The translations under genes were made by a program, and so were the position numbers. The notes under the pieces were generated by a model. It was given only the letters and a program-made list of their open reading frames with translations. It had not been told where the DNA came from and made no database searches. Positions 45,494 through 53,603 of a DNA stretch of 64,000 nt are shown piece after piece; positions within the stretch are counted from its first letter, which is position 1; each line of letters begins with the position of its first letter. The DNA is from JAPSGB01 sp963775185 (GTDB taxonomy: Bacteria > Myxococcota_A > Polyangia > Polyangiales > Polyangiaceae). The stretch is taken from the NCBI GenBank assembly GCA_963775185.1, contig CAVZIE010000017.1:107304-171303 (forward strand). The letters run 5' to 3'.

Positions 45494-45652
45494 ATGTCGA
45501 AAACAGCCATGACGGAACCGCGCGGCGGAGCGCTGTCACCCATTCCGAAATCGCACGTGGATTGGATGTTGTGGATCTGGATCGCGTTCCTGGTGATTCT
45601 GGTCATCGCCGGGATCGTCGGGTTCCAGTACATGCAACGGCCAATGTTCTGA
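45494..45652 (+). CDS. Small single-pass membrane protein
   Basis: 52 residues: a polar N-terminus (MSKTAMTEPRGGALSPIPKS) and one strong membrane helix (MLWIWIAFLVILVIAGIVGF), ending QYMQRPMF. A purine-rich GGAGAAG precedes the ATG. It is 80 bp after the hybrid kinase gene. Too short to assign. Confidence 0.6.
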   Translation: MSKTAMTEPRGGALSPIPKSHVDWMLWIWIAFLVILVIAGIVGFQYMQRPMF

Positions 45653-45708
45653 GCGGTCCCTCCGCGATGCGCGCCGTCGTCAACCCCGCAACCGGCGGCG
45701 CCACACCC

Positions 45709-45894
45709 TCACGGCAGCGTGAAGCGAACGGTCGTGCCCTTGCCGAGCTCGCTCTCGACCTGGATTCGTCCACCGTGCGCTTCGACGATGTTTCGGCAGA
45801 TGTAGAGGCCCAGCCCGAGCCCTCTGCGGGCGCTGCTGTCGATTTTGCAGAAGCGCTCGAACACGTGCGGTAAATCGCCGGCAGTGATGCCGGG
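45709..45894 (-). pseudogene. Histidine kinase C-terminal remnant
   Basis: Only the end of an ATPase domain remains: DLPHVFERFCKIDSSARRGL, GLGLYICRNIVEAHGG, QVESELGKGTTVRFTLP, stop at 45709. It matches the F-box, G2 box and end of typical sensor kinases. Upstream, the gene is replaced by a 40-bp tandem repeat. The domain order is clear, so it is a genuine remnant rather than a frame artefact. Confidence 0.85.
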
Positions 45895-45895
45895 A

Positions 45896-46085
45896 CGTGG
45901 TGCCGGCGCGTCGCGGAAGCGTCGCGGCGTTCCGGCGTGGTGCCGGCGCGTCGCGGAAGTGTCGCGGCGTTCCGGCGTGGTGCCGGCGCGTCGCGGAAGT
46001 GTCGCGGCGTTCCGGCGTGGTGCCGGCGCGTCGCGGAAGTGTCGCGGCGTGCCGGCGTGGTGCCGGCGCGTCGCGGCGTTCAGGC
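45896..46085. repeat. 40-bp tandem repeat, about 4.6 copies
   Basis: Units begin at 45901, 45941, 45981, 46021 and 46061 (partial) with unit TGCCGGCGCGTCGCGGAAGT followed by GTCGCGGCGTTCCGGCGTGG. The copies are nearly identical (first has AAGC, fourth has GTGCC). 40 is not a multiple of three, so no constant peptide repeat is encoded. Confidence 0.95.
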
Positions 46086-46173
46086 GTTCCGGGTGAAGAT
46101 GCGCGTTTGCCGTGGCAGGCGGGGCGCGGGGTTCCGCGCCGGGGCGGCAAACCATCCCGACGAACAGGGGTAG

Positions 46174-46199
46174 GGTATTTCGACAAATCTCGAAATACC
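46174..46199. promoter_or_regulatory. Palindromic ArsR-type operator
   Basis: GGTATTTCG and CGAAATACC form a 26-bp palindrome (arms match at 11 of 13 positions) about 36 bp before the arsR start. Its AT-rich content stands out in GC-rich surroundings. ArsR repressors bind such sites and release when arsenite binds. Confidence 0.8.
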
Positions 46200-46235
46200 A
46201 CTTGCGGCCTTGTTCGAGAATGTTAGAAGTATCGC

Positions 46236-46544
46236 GTGTCGTCCAAGCTCGAACGTCACGCGGAGCAGCTCGGGGCCCTTGGGCATCCGGTGCGGCTCAC
46301 GATCCTGCGGCACGTGGTGCAGGTCGGATCGGACGGGGCGTCCGCAGGCGACATCCAGGCGTACGTGGACATGCCGGCGTCGACGCTCAGCCACCACTTG
46401 AAGCGGCTGGTGGACGCCGGACTGCTGACCACGCGGCAGGAGGGCACGTTCCACTTCTACGCCGCGGAGTACAAGGCGCTGCGCGCGCTGACGAACTATC
46501 TCTGGGAAGACTGTTGCAAGCGCGGCAGCTCGACCTGCTGTTAG
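46236..46544 (+). CDS. arsR: ArsR-family metalloregulator
   Basis: 102 residues from GTG 46236. Winged HTH with LGALGHPVRLTILRHVVQVG, DMPASTLSHHLKRLVDAGLL, TTRQEGTFHFYAA. The cysteines needed for metal sensing are at the very C-terminus (DCCKRGSSTCC), so arsenic binding there is likely. The usual ELCVCDL site in the recognition helix is absent. It should repress its own operon from the palindrome just upstream. It is followed by arsI and arsC on the same strand. Confidence 0.9.
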   Translation: MSSKLERHAEQLGALGHPVRLTILRHVVQVGSDGASAGDIQAYVDMPASTLSHHLKRLVDAGLLTTRQEGTFHFYAAEYKALRALTNYLWEDCCKRGSSTCC

Positions 46545-46571
46545 ACAAATCGATCTGGAGGGATTTCCATC

Positions 46572-47057
46572 ATGAACGTGCTCAAGCCCCACGTGTCGCT
46601 CAATGTGTCGGACGTCGACAAGTCCGTCGCCTTCTACGAGAAGGCGTTCGGCGTCGCGGTAACGAAGCGCCGCCCTGGCTACGCGAAGTTCGATCTCGCG
46701 TCGCCGAGCCTGAACCTGTCGATGGTCGAGACGCCGCGCACCGGCACCAACGCCAGCCATTTCGGCATCCAGGTCGCCGGCACGGACGACGTGATGGAAG
46801 CGAAGCAGCGCTTCGAGGACGCCGGCCTGGCCACGTCCACGGAAGAGAACACCGCTTGCTGCTACGCCGTGCAGGACAAGGTGTGGATCGAGGATCCCGA
46901 CGGGAACTCGTGGGAAGTGTTCGTCGTGAAGGGCGACGCCGCGGTGATGAAGGAAGACGCCAGCATGTGCTGCGCGCCCGCCGGCGTGACGAAGGGAACC
47001 GTGCCCGCTACGGAGAAGGCTTCGTCCGGGTGCTGCGGCGGCTCGAAGACGTGCTGA
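46572..47057 (+). CDS. arsI: ArsI/CadI-family C-As lyase-type dioxygenase
   Basis: 161 residues, extradiol dioxygenase (VOC) fold. Metal ligands fit HVSLNVSDVDKSVAFYEKAF (His) and NASHFGIQV (His), and a Glu is in NSWEVF. The arsenic-binding TEENTACCYAVQDKVWI region is the hallmark of ArsI, which splits the carbon-arsenic bond of trivalent organoarsenicals. The C-terminus has extra cysteine pairs (SMCCAP and SGCCGGSKTC), probable metal-binding ends. AGGAGG-like site GGAGGGA lies before the ATG. Middle gene of the operon. Confidence 0.9.
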   Translation: MNVLKPHVSLNVSDVDKSVAFYEKAFGVAVTKRRPGYAKFDLASPSLNLSMVETPRTGTNASHFGIQVAGTDDVMEAKQRFEDAGLATSTEENTACCYAVQDKVWIEDPDGNSWEVFVVKGDAAVMKEDASMCCAPAGVTKGTVPATEKASSGCCGGSKTC

Positions 47058-47058
47058 C

Positions 47059-47492
47059 GTGGTGACCGACTCCAGCATCCGCGTGCTCTTCCTGTGCACG
47101 GGCAACTCCTGCCGCAGCCAGATGGCGGAGGGCCTCGCGCGGTTCTTTCGGCAAGGGTCGCGTGGAGGCCTTCAGCGCCGGCACCGACCCGAAGCCGATC
47201 CACCCGCTGGCGATCCGCGTGATGCAGGACGTCGGGCGTCGACATTTCCGCGCAGCAGAGCAAGCACCTCGAGACGCTGCTCGACCAGCGCTTCGACTTC
47301 GTGATCACCGTGTGCGACCGCGCGCGAGAGAGCTGCCCCACGTGGCCCGGCGCTCGCGAGCACATCCACTGGTCCTTCGACGACCCGGCGGCGGCGACGG
47401 GCACGGAGGCGGAGCGGCTGGCCGTGTTCAAGCGCGTCCGCGGGGAGGTCAGCCGCCGGGTGCAGCTGTTCGTGACCGCCCAGCTCGGCTGA
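47059..47492 (+). CDS. arsC: Thioredoxin-type arsenate reductase ArsC, two single-base frameshifts
   Basis: Low-molecular-weight phosphatase-type arsenate reductase. P-loop LFLCTGNSCRSQMAEGL is intact, followed in other frames by VEAFSAGTDPKPIHPLAIRV, DISAQQSKHLETLLDQ, ITVCDRARESCPTWPGA and HWSFDDPAA. Removing one T in the TTT near 47147 and one G in the GGG near 47235 gives a continuous ~143-residue enzyme. Both indels are in homopolymers, so base errors are the simplest reading. It reduces arsenate to arsenite; the start 47059 lies 1 bp after the arsI stop. No arsenite pump gene follows. Confidence 0.85.
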
Positions 47493-47620
47493 CGCCCACG
47501 GCGCGGCCACCCGCGCGATCCAGCGCGGATCGCGCCCCCTGAACAGCACGCTTGACGTGGTCGACCGCCATGGTAATAGCGGCGGTCCGCACGGCGCTCG
47601 CTTCGCGCGGGCCGTCGCCC

Positions 47621-47693
47621 GGGCCATTAGCTCAATTGGTAGAGCAGCGGACTCTTAATCCGTTGGCTGAAGGTTCAAGTCCTTCATGGCCCA
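47621..47693 (+). tRNA. tRNA-Lys (anticodon CTT)
   Basis: Acceptor GGGCCAT/ATGGCCC, D arm GCTC/GAGC, anticodon stem GCGGA/TCCGT with loop CTCTTAA, T arm GAAGG/CCTTC with loop TTCAAGT, discriminator A, no CCA encoded. An integrase gene faces it from the right, so its 3' end is the likely attachment site of the element filling the rest of the window. Confidence 0.97.
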
Positions 47694-47751
47694 CTGAAAC
47701 CGACCGTAACCACGGCGAAATCCGGCGAGCAAGGCGACGCGGCCACGCGGG

Positions 47752-47802
47752 TGGGGACAGCTGGGGACAGATGGGGACAGCGGCGCGGGGTCGTGGGGAC
47801 AG
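47752..47802. repeat. Four TGGGGACAG direct repeats by the integrase gene
   Basis: TGGGGACAG at 47752, 47762, 47772 and 47794: the first three are spaced exactly 10 bp, one helical turn. They lie between the tRNA-Lys and the integrase stop. Candidate arm-type integrase binding sites. Confidence 0.75.
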
Positions 47803-47860
47803 CTGCAACTTCCACACGACCCACGCGCGTGCCGGCTGCTCGCGTGCGACCTGAGACGAC

Positions 47861-49273
47861 CTACTGCGCCGCGTCTCGCTGCTCGCGAAGCTCGGGGATA
47901 GCTTCGGCCAAGGGCTTGAGCGGGCCCATCTGCGCCTCGGCCGCTGTGCGCGCGATCCGCCGATACTGGGCCACCATCTGGGAACTGCGGTGGCCGGTTC
48001 GATCCGTGACGAACGTCTCGGTCTTGCCGTTTGCGAGCGAGATCGTGACGAATGTTGCACGCAGGTCATGCGCGCGCAGCGGCATCCTGGTTTCGCTGTC
48101 TTCGAACAGCTGGGCGCGGCTGACGCCGGCGAGAGCGAGGTGGGCGCGTAGATTTCGCGCGCTGGCGATCCGCTCCGGCCTGCTGCCATCCGGTCCGCGA
48201 AGCACGAGGCTGGTGGCTCTTCCCTTCGTGATCGACCTCCAGATCTTCAGGGCGGCGGCCACTCCCGGATCAAGTGTCCAAGACCGTGGGTCGTCAGTCT
48301 TGTTCTTGTCTAGCGCGACGATGCCGTGCTCGAGGTCGATGTCGCGCCAGGTCAAGCTCAGGGCCTCGGACACGCGGAATCCTTCGCGGTCCATCAGCCC
48401 GTAGTAGAGCCGATCGACGAGCGGGACGTCCGCGCAGGCCATGAGCTTCGCGTCCTCGTCGCTGTACATGAAGCTCTTCGCTCGGGTCTGCTTCGCCTTT
48501 GGGATGAAGTTCTTAGGCAGCGGATTCGCGCGCAGGAGGCGACACGGGTAGACGGCGAGCGTGAGCAGCCTGCCGATCACCTGGCCCACGTGGCGCCGCG
48601 TTGCCGTGCTCAGGTCGTCCGGCAGGTTCTCCAGCACGGCTTCGACGAGTTCAAGGCCCTGCGGCCCTTCGAAGTCCGAGATCGCGCGGCCTCCAATGAC
48701 CGGATACACGTGCTTGTTCAATCGGCCGATGTCGTCCTTCGCGGACTTCTTCGAAGGAACATGGTCTGGGAACCGCTTGGCGAGCTTCCCACTGGTCCAC
48801 GACTCCCCCAAGTCCTTGAACGTAACGAACCGCCCGCGCGACGCCGCAGGGGGTTGTGGGGTCGCGGGGGCTGGTGACGCGACGGTCCGTTCCGATCGGG
48901 TCGGGTCACCGGCGTTGCGCGCGTACCACGCTGCTGCGTAGGCCTCGGCCTGCTCGTCGGTTGTGATGTGTTGGTCGCTCGGAATGCGGTGCGTGCGGCG
49001 AACGCCACCGGCGTCATAGTACTTCACCGCGTAGCCGCGACCCTTCTCGAAGTAGACGCGCCACTTCTTCTCGCTGTCCTCCACGGTCGCCTCGTTGACG
49101 GGTTGAGCGCCCATCAGCAGTGCCGTCACGCTGTTCGCGTCGACGAGAATCCTGTTGCCCACTCGGTAGGTGACCAGCGCTCCTCGCGCGATGCGTCGAC
49201 GAACTGATTTCGTCGAGCAGCGCAACGTGGTCGCGGTCTCACACACCGTGAGGAGCTGGGCTGGATCACCCAT
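47861..49273 (-). CDS. int: Tyrosine integrase with N-terminal HTH
   Basis: 470 residues. N-terminal excisionase-like HTH (~8-55: LLTVCETATTLRCSTKSVRR, then RIARGALVTYRVGNRILV), an arm/core-binding part (~150-250), then the catalytic domain. Catalytic Arg in REGFRVSEALSLTW, HxxR as RAHDLRATFVT, and His in DRTGHRSSQMVAQY, with the Tyr of QYRRIA as nucleophile. It would integrate the element at the adjacent tRNA-Lys. The start overlaps the upstream gene's stop by 8 bp. The fused HTH domain is unusual for a phage-type integrase and may allow self-regulation. Confidence 0.92.
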   Translation of the reverse strand: MGDPAQLLTVCETATTLRCSTKSVRRRIARGALVTYRVGNRILVDANSVTALLMGAQPVNEATVEDSEKKWRVYFEKGRGYAVKYYDAGGVRRTHRIPSDQHITTDEQAEAYAAAWYARNAGDPTRSERTVASPAPATPQPPAASRGRFVTFKDLGESWTSGKLAKRFPDHVPSKKSAKDDIGRLNKHVYPVIGGRAISDFEGPQGLELVEAVLENLPDDLSTATRRHVGQVIGRLLTLAVYPCRLLRANPLPKNFIPKAKQTRAKSFMYSDEDAKLMACADVPLVDRLYYGLMDREGFRVSEALSLTWRDIDLEHGIVALDKNKTDDPRSWTLDPGVAAALKIWRSITKGRATSLVLRGPDGSRPERIASARNLRAHLALAGVSRAQLFEDSETRMPLRAHDLRATFVTISLANGKTETFVTDRTGHRSSQMVAQYRRIARTAAEAQMGPLKPLAEAIPELREQRDAAQ

Positions 49274-49644
49274 TGACCCGGCCCTCCCCGGCGTAGCCGG
49301 AGGAACAGCTCCCAGAGCTCTTATCCCCGAACCGGGCGGCTAGATTGCAGGCGCGGGCGCGATTCTTGTGGAGCACCAGGATGTCGTCGTGCGTGGTCGC
49401 GGGCGTCTGGGTCGTCCCCACTTCGAGCGCGGCGTCGGACTGGCCGCCGCCGTACACGCGCGTGGCGTTGTCTGGGGCCGCGCCGGCGGTGTGCACGAAC
49501 GCGCACGCGGTGACCGCGGGCGACGCGTCTGCTGCGACGGAGCGCGCGGCTGAAGCGACGGACCTGTGCCTGGGTGAGCCGCCGTAGCGCTTCGATGTCG
49601 GCGCTGAAGTCGATGGGCGGCAAATCGACCTTGTCGTCGTTCAT
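49266..49644 (-). CDS. Hypothetical element protein with MNDD leader, frame uncertain
   Basis: Starts MNDDKVDLPPIDFSADIEAL at 49644, sharing MNDDxVDLPP with the gene at 50083-51009. The start overlaps the previous stop (ATGA). The initial frame becomes arginine-rich after ~35 residues. Another frame reads naturally (VHTAGAAPDNATRVYGGGQ, THDDILVLHKNRARACNLAA) to a stop at 49266 that overlaps the integrase start. I infer one frameshift near 49540. Function unknown. Confidence 0.5.
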
Positions 49645-50013
49645 CGCGAACAATGCGTCCGTCGGCGCCCGCGACGTTGCAGATTGGAGATGTGCGGGTT
49701 CTTGCTCAGGCCGGACTTGCCTGGCTTCGACTGGAGCAGCACGCCGCTGAGGCCGGTTACCTCCGCCGGGGGTGAAAAGGGCCGGGTAGCAGGGCAGCGC
49801 CGCTTTCAAAGACACCGGAACTACGTCGGCATCCTCGGTCGTGCTCCCGGAGCCCGAGAAGCCGTCCAAGTCGTGTGCGCTGTTCTGCCTCACGGCTTCC
49901 TCCAACGCGGCGCGCCTGGCTTTCGCGAACGTCGGAAGGTCGAGCGAGGCGTCAGCCTTGGGACGTCGTACCGCCGATCGGATAGAAACCAGATCCAATG
50001 TGAGATGAGGCAT
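49641..50013 (-). CDS. Hypothetical element protein, likely one frameshift
   Basis: From ATG 50013: MPHLTLDLVSIRSAVRRPKA, then DLPTFAKARRAALEEAVRQN, then a change of frame at a C-run near 49770 to EVTGLSGVLLQSKPGKSGLS, ending at a TGA that overlaps the next start. Roughly 123 residues if joined. No recognised domain. The ATGA junction supports the corrected frame. Confidence 0.5.
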
Positions 50014-50082
50014 GGGTCCGATGGCGGGCAGAGCCGACGCATCAACGGAGAACTCGGTTGCGACGATGCTGGGCCGGAACGC

Positions 50083-51009
50083 CTACCGTCCATGACGCTC
50101 CCGCGACCGACCGATGAGCGCGCTCACCTTGATAAGCTGCTCGACCACCTTCTTCTTGCCGGGGCCGTGCGCTTGGAAGCCGATGACCGCGTTCGTCGGC
50201 GTGCGGTCCAAACACAGCCGGCAGTGCACGCACGTCGTGCCACGGGTCTCGAACGGGCACGGGACCAGCCTCAGCCCATTGCGGGAGCCGTCGAGCTTGT
50301 ACGGCTTGTCGCCCTCGAACTTCGAGACGACCAACGCTGGCAGGTAGCCCTTCTCGTAGGCCAGGTCCGCGTCGTCGATGGTCTCGACGCTGCCCGCGAC
50401 GTGGATCACACCGAAGGCAGCTCGAGGAATCTCCCGCCACCAGTGCGTGTAGCCCCAGACTGCTCCGCCACCGCGCTGCGTCCAGCGGTGTGCACTGTCG
50501 GCAAGCATGCGGGCGCCGGCTTCGCTTCCGGCGTCGCCGGACTCGAACAACCGGAGGTCTCTCCCGCCTTTGACTCCGTCCTGAGGCACGCCTCGGCGGA
50601 ACGCGCCGTCCACGGCCGCAGCGCCCTCGGCCACGGCGTCGTCGATGCTCAGCTCCTCGGCGGCATCGTCAAGGCGCTTGACCAGCTTCTTGTTCGCACC
50701 CGCTTGTACATAGCAGCCTCGACCCTTGAACGGACAGCTGTTCGAGCACGTCGCCTCGATCGACAGGAAGAGGGACGAAGCCCGCCCCGTCTTCGGTGGA
50801 ACGATCTTCTTTCTTGGGCGACCGGCAACTGCGACATGAGTGACGTTGGAGAGTTTCCGGTTTGCGCTGATCCGCCGGAGGGAGACGGACCGCGTTGCCG
50901 GGTTGGTCCGGCGCCACGCGCGCACCATCTGTCGGTGAGCACGCATCAGTGCTTTGTGTTCTGCGACCACGTCGTAGGCGGGCGGCAGATCGACCGTGTC
51001 GTCGTTCAT
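50083..51009 (-). CDS. Phage/plasmid-type hypothetical with cysteine cluster
   Basis: 308 residues. Central motif CSNSCPFKGRGCYVQ and later CPFETRGTTCVHCRLCLDRT, a pattern seen in phage-borne proteins of the gp88-like/DUF7227 kind. I name that resemblance tentatively. The cysteines could hold zinc or an iron-sulfur cluster. N-terminus MNDDTVDLPPAYDVVAEHKA shares its leader with the genes at 49644 and 51095. The start overlaps the stop of a 29-residue ORF (ATGA). Role unknown; probably element-specific. Confidence 0.7.
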   Translation of the reverse strand: MNDDTVDLPPAYDVVAEHKALMRAHRQMVRAWRRTNPATRSVSLRRISANRKLSNVTHVAVAGRPRKKIVPPKTGRASSLFLSIEATCSNSCPFKGRGCYVQAGANKKLVKRLDDAAEELSIDDAVAEGAAAVDGAFRRGVPQDGVKGGRDLRLFESGDAGSEAGARMLADSAHRWTQRGGGAVWGYTHWWREIPRAAFGVIHVAGSVETIDDADLAYEKGYLPALVVSKFEGDKPYKLDGSRNGLRLVPCPFETRGTTCVHCRLCLDRTPTNAVIGFQAHGPGKKKVVEQLIKVSALIGRSRERHGR

Positions 51010-51095
51010 CGAGATCCCTCCACACGCAGTCGAGCGAGCACAGCGTCGCGCTGGACGTCGTCGGCAATCGCGATGGACCAGGTGTCGTCGTTCAT
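51006..51095 (-). CDS. 29-residue coupled small ORF
   Basis: MNDDTWSIAIADDVQRDAVL and then ARLRVEGSR. Its ATG overlaps the stop of the 257-residue gene upstream (ATGA) and its stop overlaps the start of the 308-residue gene downstream (ATGA). It has the same MNDD opening as both following genes. Could be a leader peptide that passes ribosomes along, or a true small protein. Below normal gene-calling size. Confidence 0.55.
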   Translation of the reverse strand: MNDDTWSIAIADDVQRDAVLARLRVEGSR

Positions 51096-51865
51096 TCCGA
51101 TCCTCGTGGCAGCACGTTGCCGTTCAGCGCGGTGAACTTCAGATCTGCGCCCGGCGATGGAAGTCGAACATCTACAGCCACTCCATCAGGCGTGACCCGT
51201 GCCACGCCGAGCCTCGTTCGTGCACAGCGGAAGGCGCTGTCGACCTTCAGGTCATCGAGTGCATGTTCCGTTCTCACAACCTCGTCGATCATGGTGGCGA
51301 TCAGGTTCGGCACGTTCCCTTGTCGGACGAACGTGAGCCGCCGAAGGTCGGCGACGTAGTGCAGGTGGCGCTCTGCTGAATCGACGAGCGTGGTCTCCAG
51401 CCAGACGCGAAGCGGACTACCTCGACTACGTCGTCCAGCAGTCACGTGGGTCTGCAGCGTGATCTCCCCGTAGTGCGCGTGCTCCTGATCGCGGATGGGA
51501 ATTGGACGACAGTGAAGGCCTTCTGCCGAAAGCTCGAAGGGAAGGCTTCCATGCAGTGGCAGAGCGACGGCAAGTGGCGCGACGCGCACAGCCACGGGCG
51601 CAACGCCCCCGAACACCTGGCTGGAGAGCCGTCGGACATACTTCATGTCCAGGTGCTTGCCGCAGCGGCCAAGGATCAGCCGGTCGTCGGGGCGGCTGAC
51701 AATCAACTCGGGCACGTTCTCGGAGGTGAACGTGTCGTCGTACACGGGGTGCGCGCCCCACTCCTCTCCGAGCTGCACCGACCCAGGGGGGAAAACGGCG
51801 CAGAACCCCATCGTGCGACAGTAGAAGCGTGCACCGTCGAAACGGGCGAGACTTTTCACTCGCAT
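51092..51865 (-). CDS. Hypothetical protein next to element DNA polymerase
   Basis: 257 residues from GTG or ATG at 51865, 4 bp after the polymerase stop. No recognised motif; it is moderately beta-rich (VPELIVSRPDDRLILGRCGK, LRVWLETTLVDSAERHLHYV) with a regular codon pattern and no membrane helix. It is fully enclosed in a run of overlapping genes (polymerase, this, 29-mer, cysteine-cluster protein), suggesting shared regulation and a role in element replication or maintenance. Confidence 0.6.
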   Translation of the reverse strand: MRVKSLARFDGARFYCRTMGFCAVFPPGSVQLGEEWGAHPVYDDTFTSENVPELIVSRPDDRLILGRCGKHLDMKYVRRLSSQVFGGVAPVAVRVAPLAVALPLHGSLPFELSAEGLHCRPIPIRDQEHAHYGEITLQTHVTAGRRSRGSPLRVWLETTLVDSAERHLHYVADLRRLTFVRQGNVPNLIATMIDEVVRTEHALDDLKVDSAFRCARTRLGVARVTPDGVAVDVRLPSPGADLKFTALNGNVLPRGSE

Positions 51866-51869
51866 GAGC

Positions 51870-53603
51870 TCACGCCTCCGCCCATGTTCTGCAGATCTTG
51901 GCCTTGACGGTGACGGGCACGCTGCGCACGTACCTCGCCATCCCCTCGATCATCGCGCGCTCGACCACGGTCATCAGCGCTGCAGCGTGGTTCTCTGGTA
52001 CTTCGACGAGGAATTCGTCGTGGACAACGAGCAGTAGCTGGGCTCCGAACTTCTTCAGTTCCGGGTACAAGAGTGCGATGGCTTGCTTCACGCCGTCCGC
52101 AGCCGTGCCCTGCACCACCGAGGCCAAACGCGCGTTGAATTGCTCGGGGCCACCGTCCAGGTAACGGAGCCGACCGCCGAGCGTCCTGACCACGGTGGGT
52201 GCCTCGGACTTCACCTGGTTCTGCCAGTCGGCAACGGCAGGATACGCCCCGAAGAACTTGCTCCTGAACTGCTCGGCCTCCTCGACCGTGATCTGGATGC
52301 CGAAGTTCTTCAGGGCTTGCGCGACGATTCCGTTCGGGCCCGACCCGAACACGCAGCCGAAGTTCACGGGTTTGGCGCGCTGGCGCTCTTCGGCCGTCAC
52401 ATCTGGCTCTGCTTTGCCCAGCATCACGGCAGCTGTTGCTCGATGCGGATCTCCGCCTTGGCGGAAGACATCGCGGAGTGCTTTGTCGCCTGACACTTCG
52501 GCGAGCACCCTGAGCTCGAGCGTGGAGTAGTCCGCGATGACCAACTTCCTGCCTGCCGGCGCGGCGATGCACTCGCGCACTTCTTGGTCCCGCGGCATCC
52601 CCAACAAGTTCGGGTCTGACGTGGTGAAGCGGCCTGTCTCGCAGCCCAGCTGGTCGACACGGGCTCGCACCCGGCCGTCACGGTCCCGGTTGAGTGCAAC
52701 GAGGACGATCTGACCAACGTCATTCACGAAGGACGAGATCTGGCGGAAGCGCACGATGTTCTTCACGACCTCCACGTGCATGTACGGCGCCAGGGTCCCC
52801 CCGTCTGTTGCCGGGAGTTCCACGCCGAGCATGACCGAGAGCTCCGAGCGGATGGTGTCGTCGACGGTGGCGTTCGGGATGGCGAGCTGCGCCTCGATGA
52901 CTCGCTTCAGTTGCAGTGCCCGGGCCCTACGTGTAGCCAGCAGACTGCGCCATCGCTGTTCGTCTACAGAGACACCAGTCAGCTCCATCTCCACGACCGC
53001 CGGCAAGATCGCGTGCTCCAGTGCCGAGATCTCTTCGAGGCCCTGCACCCAGAGCCGATGGTGAAGGTCCACTGCGTGAGCACGGAGGGCGGGGCCCGAG
53101 GCCGCGCCCGCGCTCTCGATGGGGCGACCACCGCTAAGCAGCCGCGCGGCGATGCCGGTGTCGAATAGCCTGGTGGGTTCTGTCTCGAGGTGCTCGCCGA
53201 TCAGCTTGAAGGTGCGCTTCAAGTCGTGGCCGACGATGGCGACCTGTGGGAGCGCTGCACCGATGGCTCCGAGCCCAGTGTTGGACCCGACGTCGATCTC
53301 GTGGGTCGAGCCGTCGGGCAACATGAACAGGGCCTTGGCGCCGTTGACCGAGATCGCCACTTCTCCCGCCTCCCAGATGCGCTCCGAGAAAACACGCGAG
53401 CCGACCCCGACAGGATTTGGAGCGGGCGGCGGTACAAGTCGCTGAGCGCCAGTGCCAGGGGTGGCCGTCTGTACTTGCGAGGGAAGTGACTGGAGAGCCG
53501 GCAGTATCCCGGGCGCGGTCTGCGGTTCCCGTGTGGACGGAAGTAGAGCAGGGCATGGGTACATCGCGCCCTGCGACCCGGACTTGTTGGTGTTGGCGGA
53601 CAT
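51870..53603 (-). CDS. Family-A DNA polymerase of the element
   Basis: 577 residues. Polymerase motifs: A VIADYSTLELRVLAEVSG, B RAKPVNFGCVFGSG, C LLVVHDEFLVEVP. The N-terminal ~200 residues contain a degraded 3'-5' exonuclease-like piece (AIVGHDLKRTFKLIGEHLET, RLFDTGIAARLLSGG). No 5' nuclease domain is present, so this is not chromosomal PolA. Size and context match phage/plasmid replicative polymerases of the T7 or integrative-element kind. The start at 53603 overlaps the primase-helicase stop by one base (TGATG). Iteron-like repeats surround its 5' end. Confidence 0.88.
   Translation of the reverse strand: MSANTNKSGSQGAMYPCPALLPSTREPQTAPGILPALQSLPSQVQTATPGTGAQRLVPPPAPNPVGVGSRVFSERIWEAGEVAISVNGAKALFMLPDGSTHEIDVGSNTGLGAIGAALPQVAIVGHDLKRTFKLIGEHLETEPTRLFDTGIAARLLSGGRPIESAGAASGPALRAHAVDLHHRLWVQGLEEISALEHAILPAVVEMELTGVSVDEQRWRSLLATRRARALQLKRVIEAQLAIPNATVDDTIRSELSVMLGVELPATDGGTLAPYMHVEVVKNIVRFRQISSFVNDVGQIVLVALNRDRDGRVRARVDQLGCETGRFTTSDPNLLGMPRDQEVRECIAAPAGRKLVIADYSTLELRVLAEVSGDKALRDVFRQGGDPHRATAAVMLGKAEPDVTAEERQRAKPVNFGCVFGSGPNGIVAQALKNFGIQITVEEAEQFRSKFFGAYPAVADWQNQVKSEAPTVVRTLGGRLRYLDGGPEQFNARLASVVQGTAADGVKQAIALLYPELKKFGAQLLLVVHDEFLVEVPENHAAALMTVVERAMIEGMARYVRSVPVTVKAKICRTWAEA

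Noticed and set aside
45897..46226. Repetitive frames over the 40-bp tandem repeat on both strands
   Set aside because: Created by the repeat itself; unit length is not a multiple of three and no conserved protein is matched.
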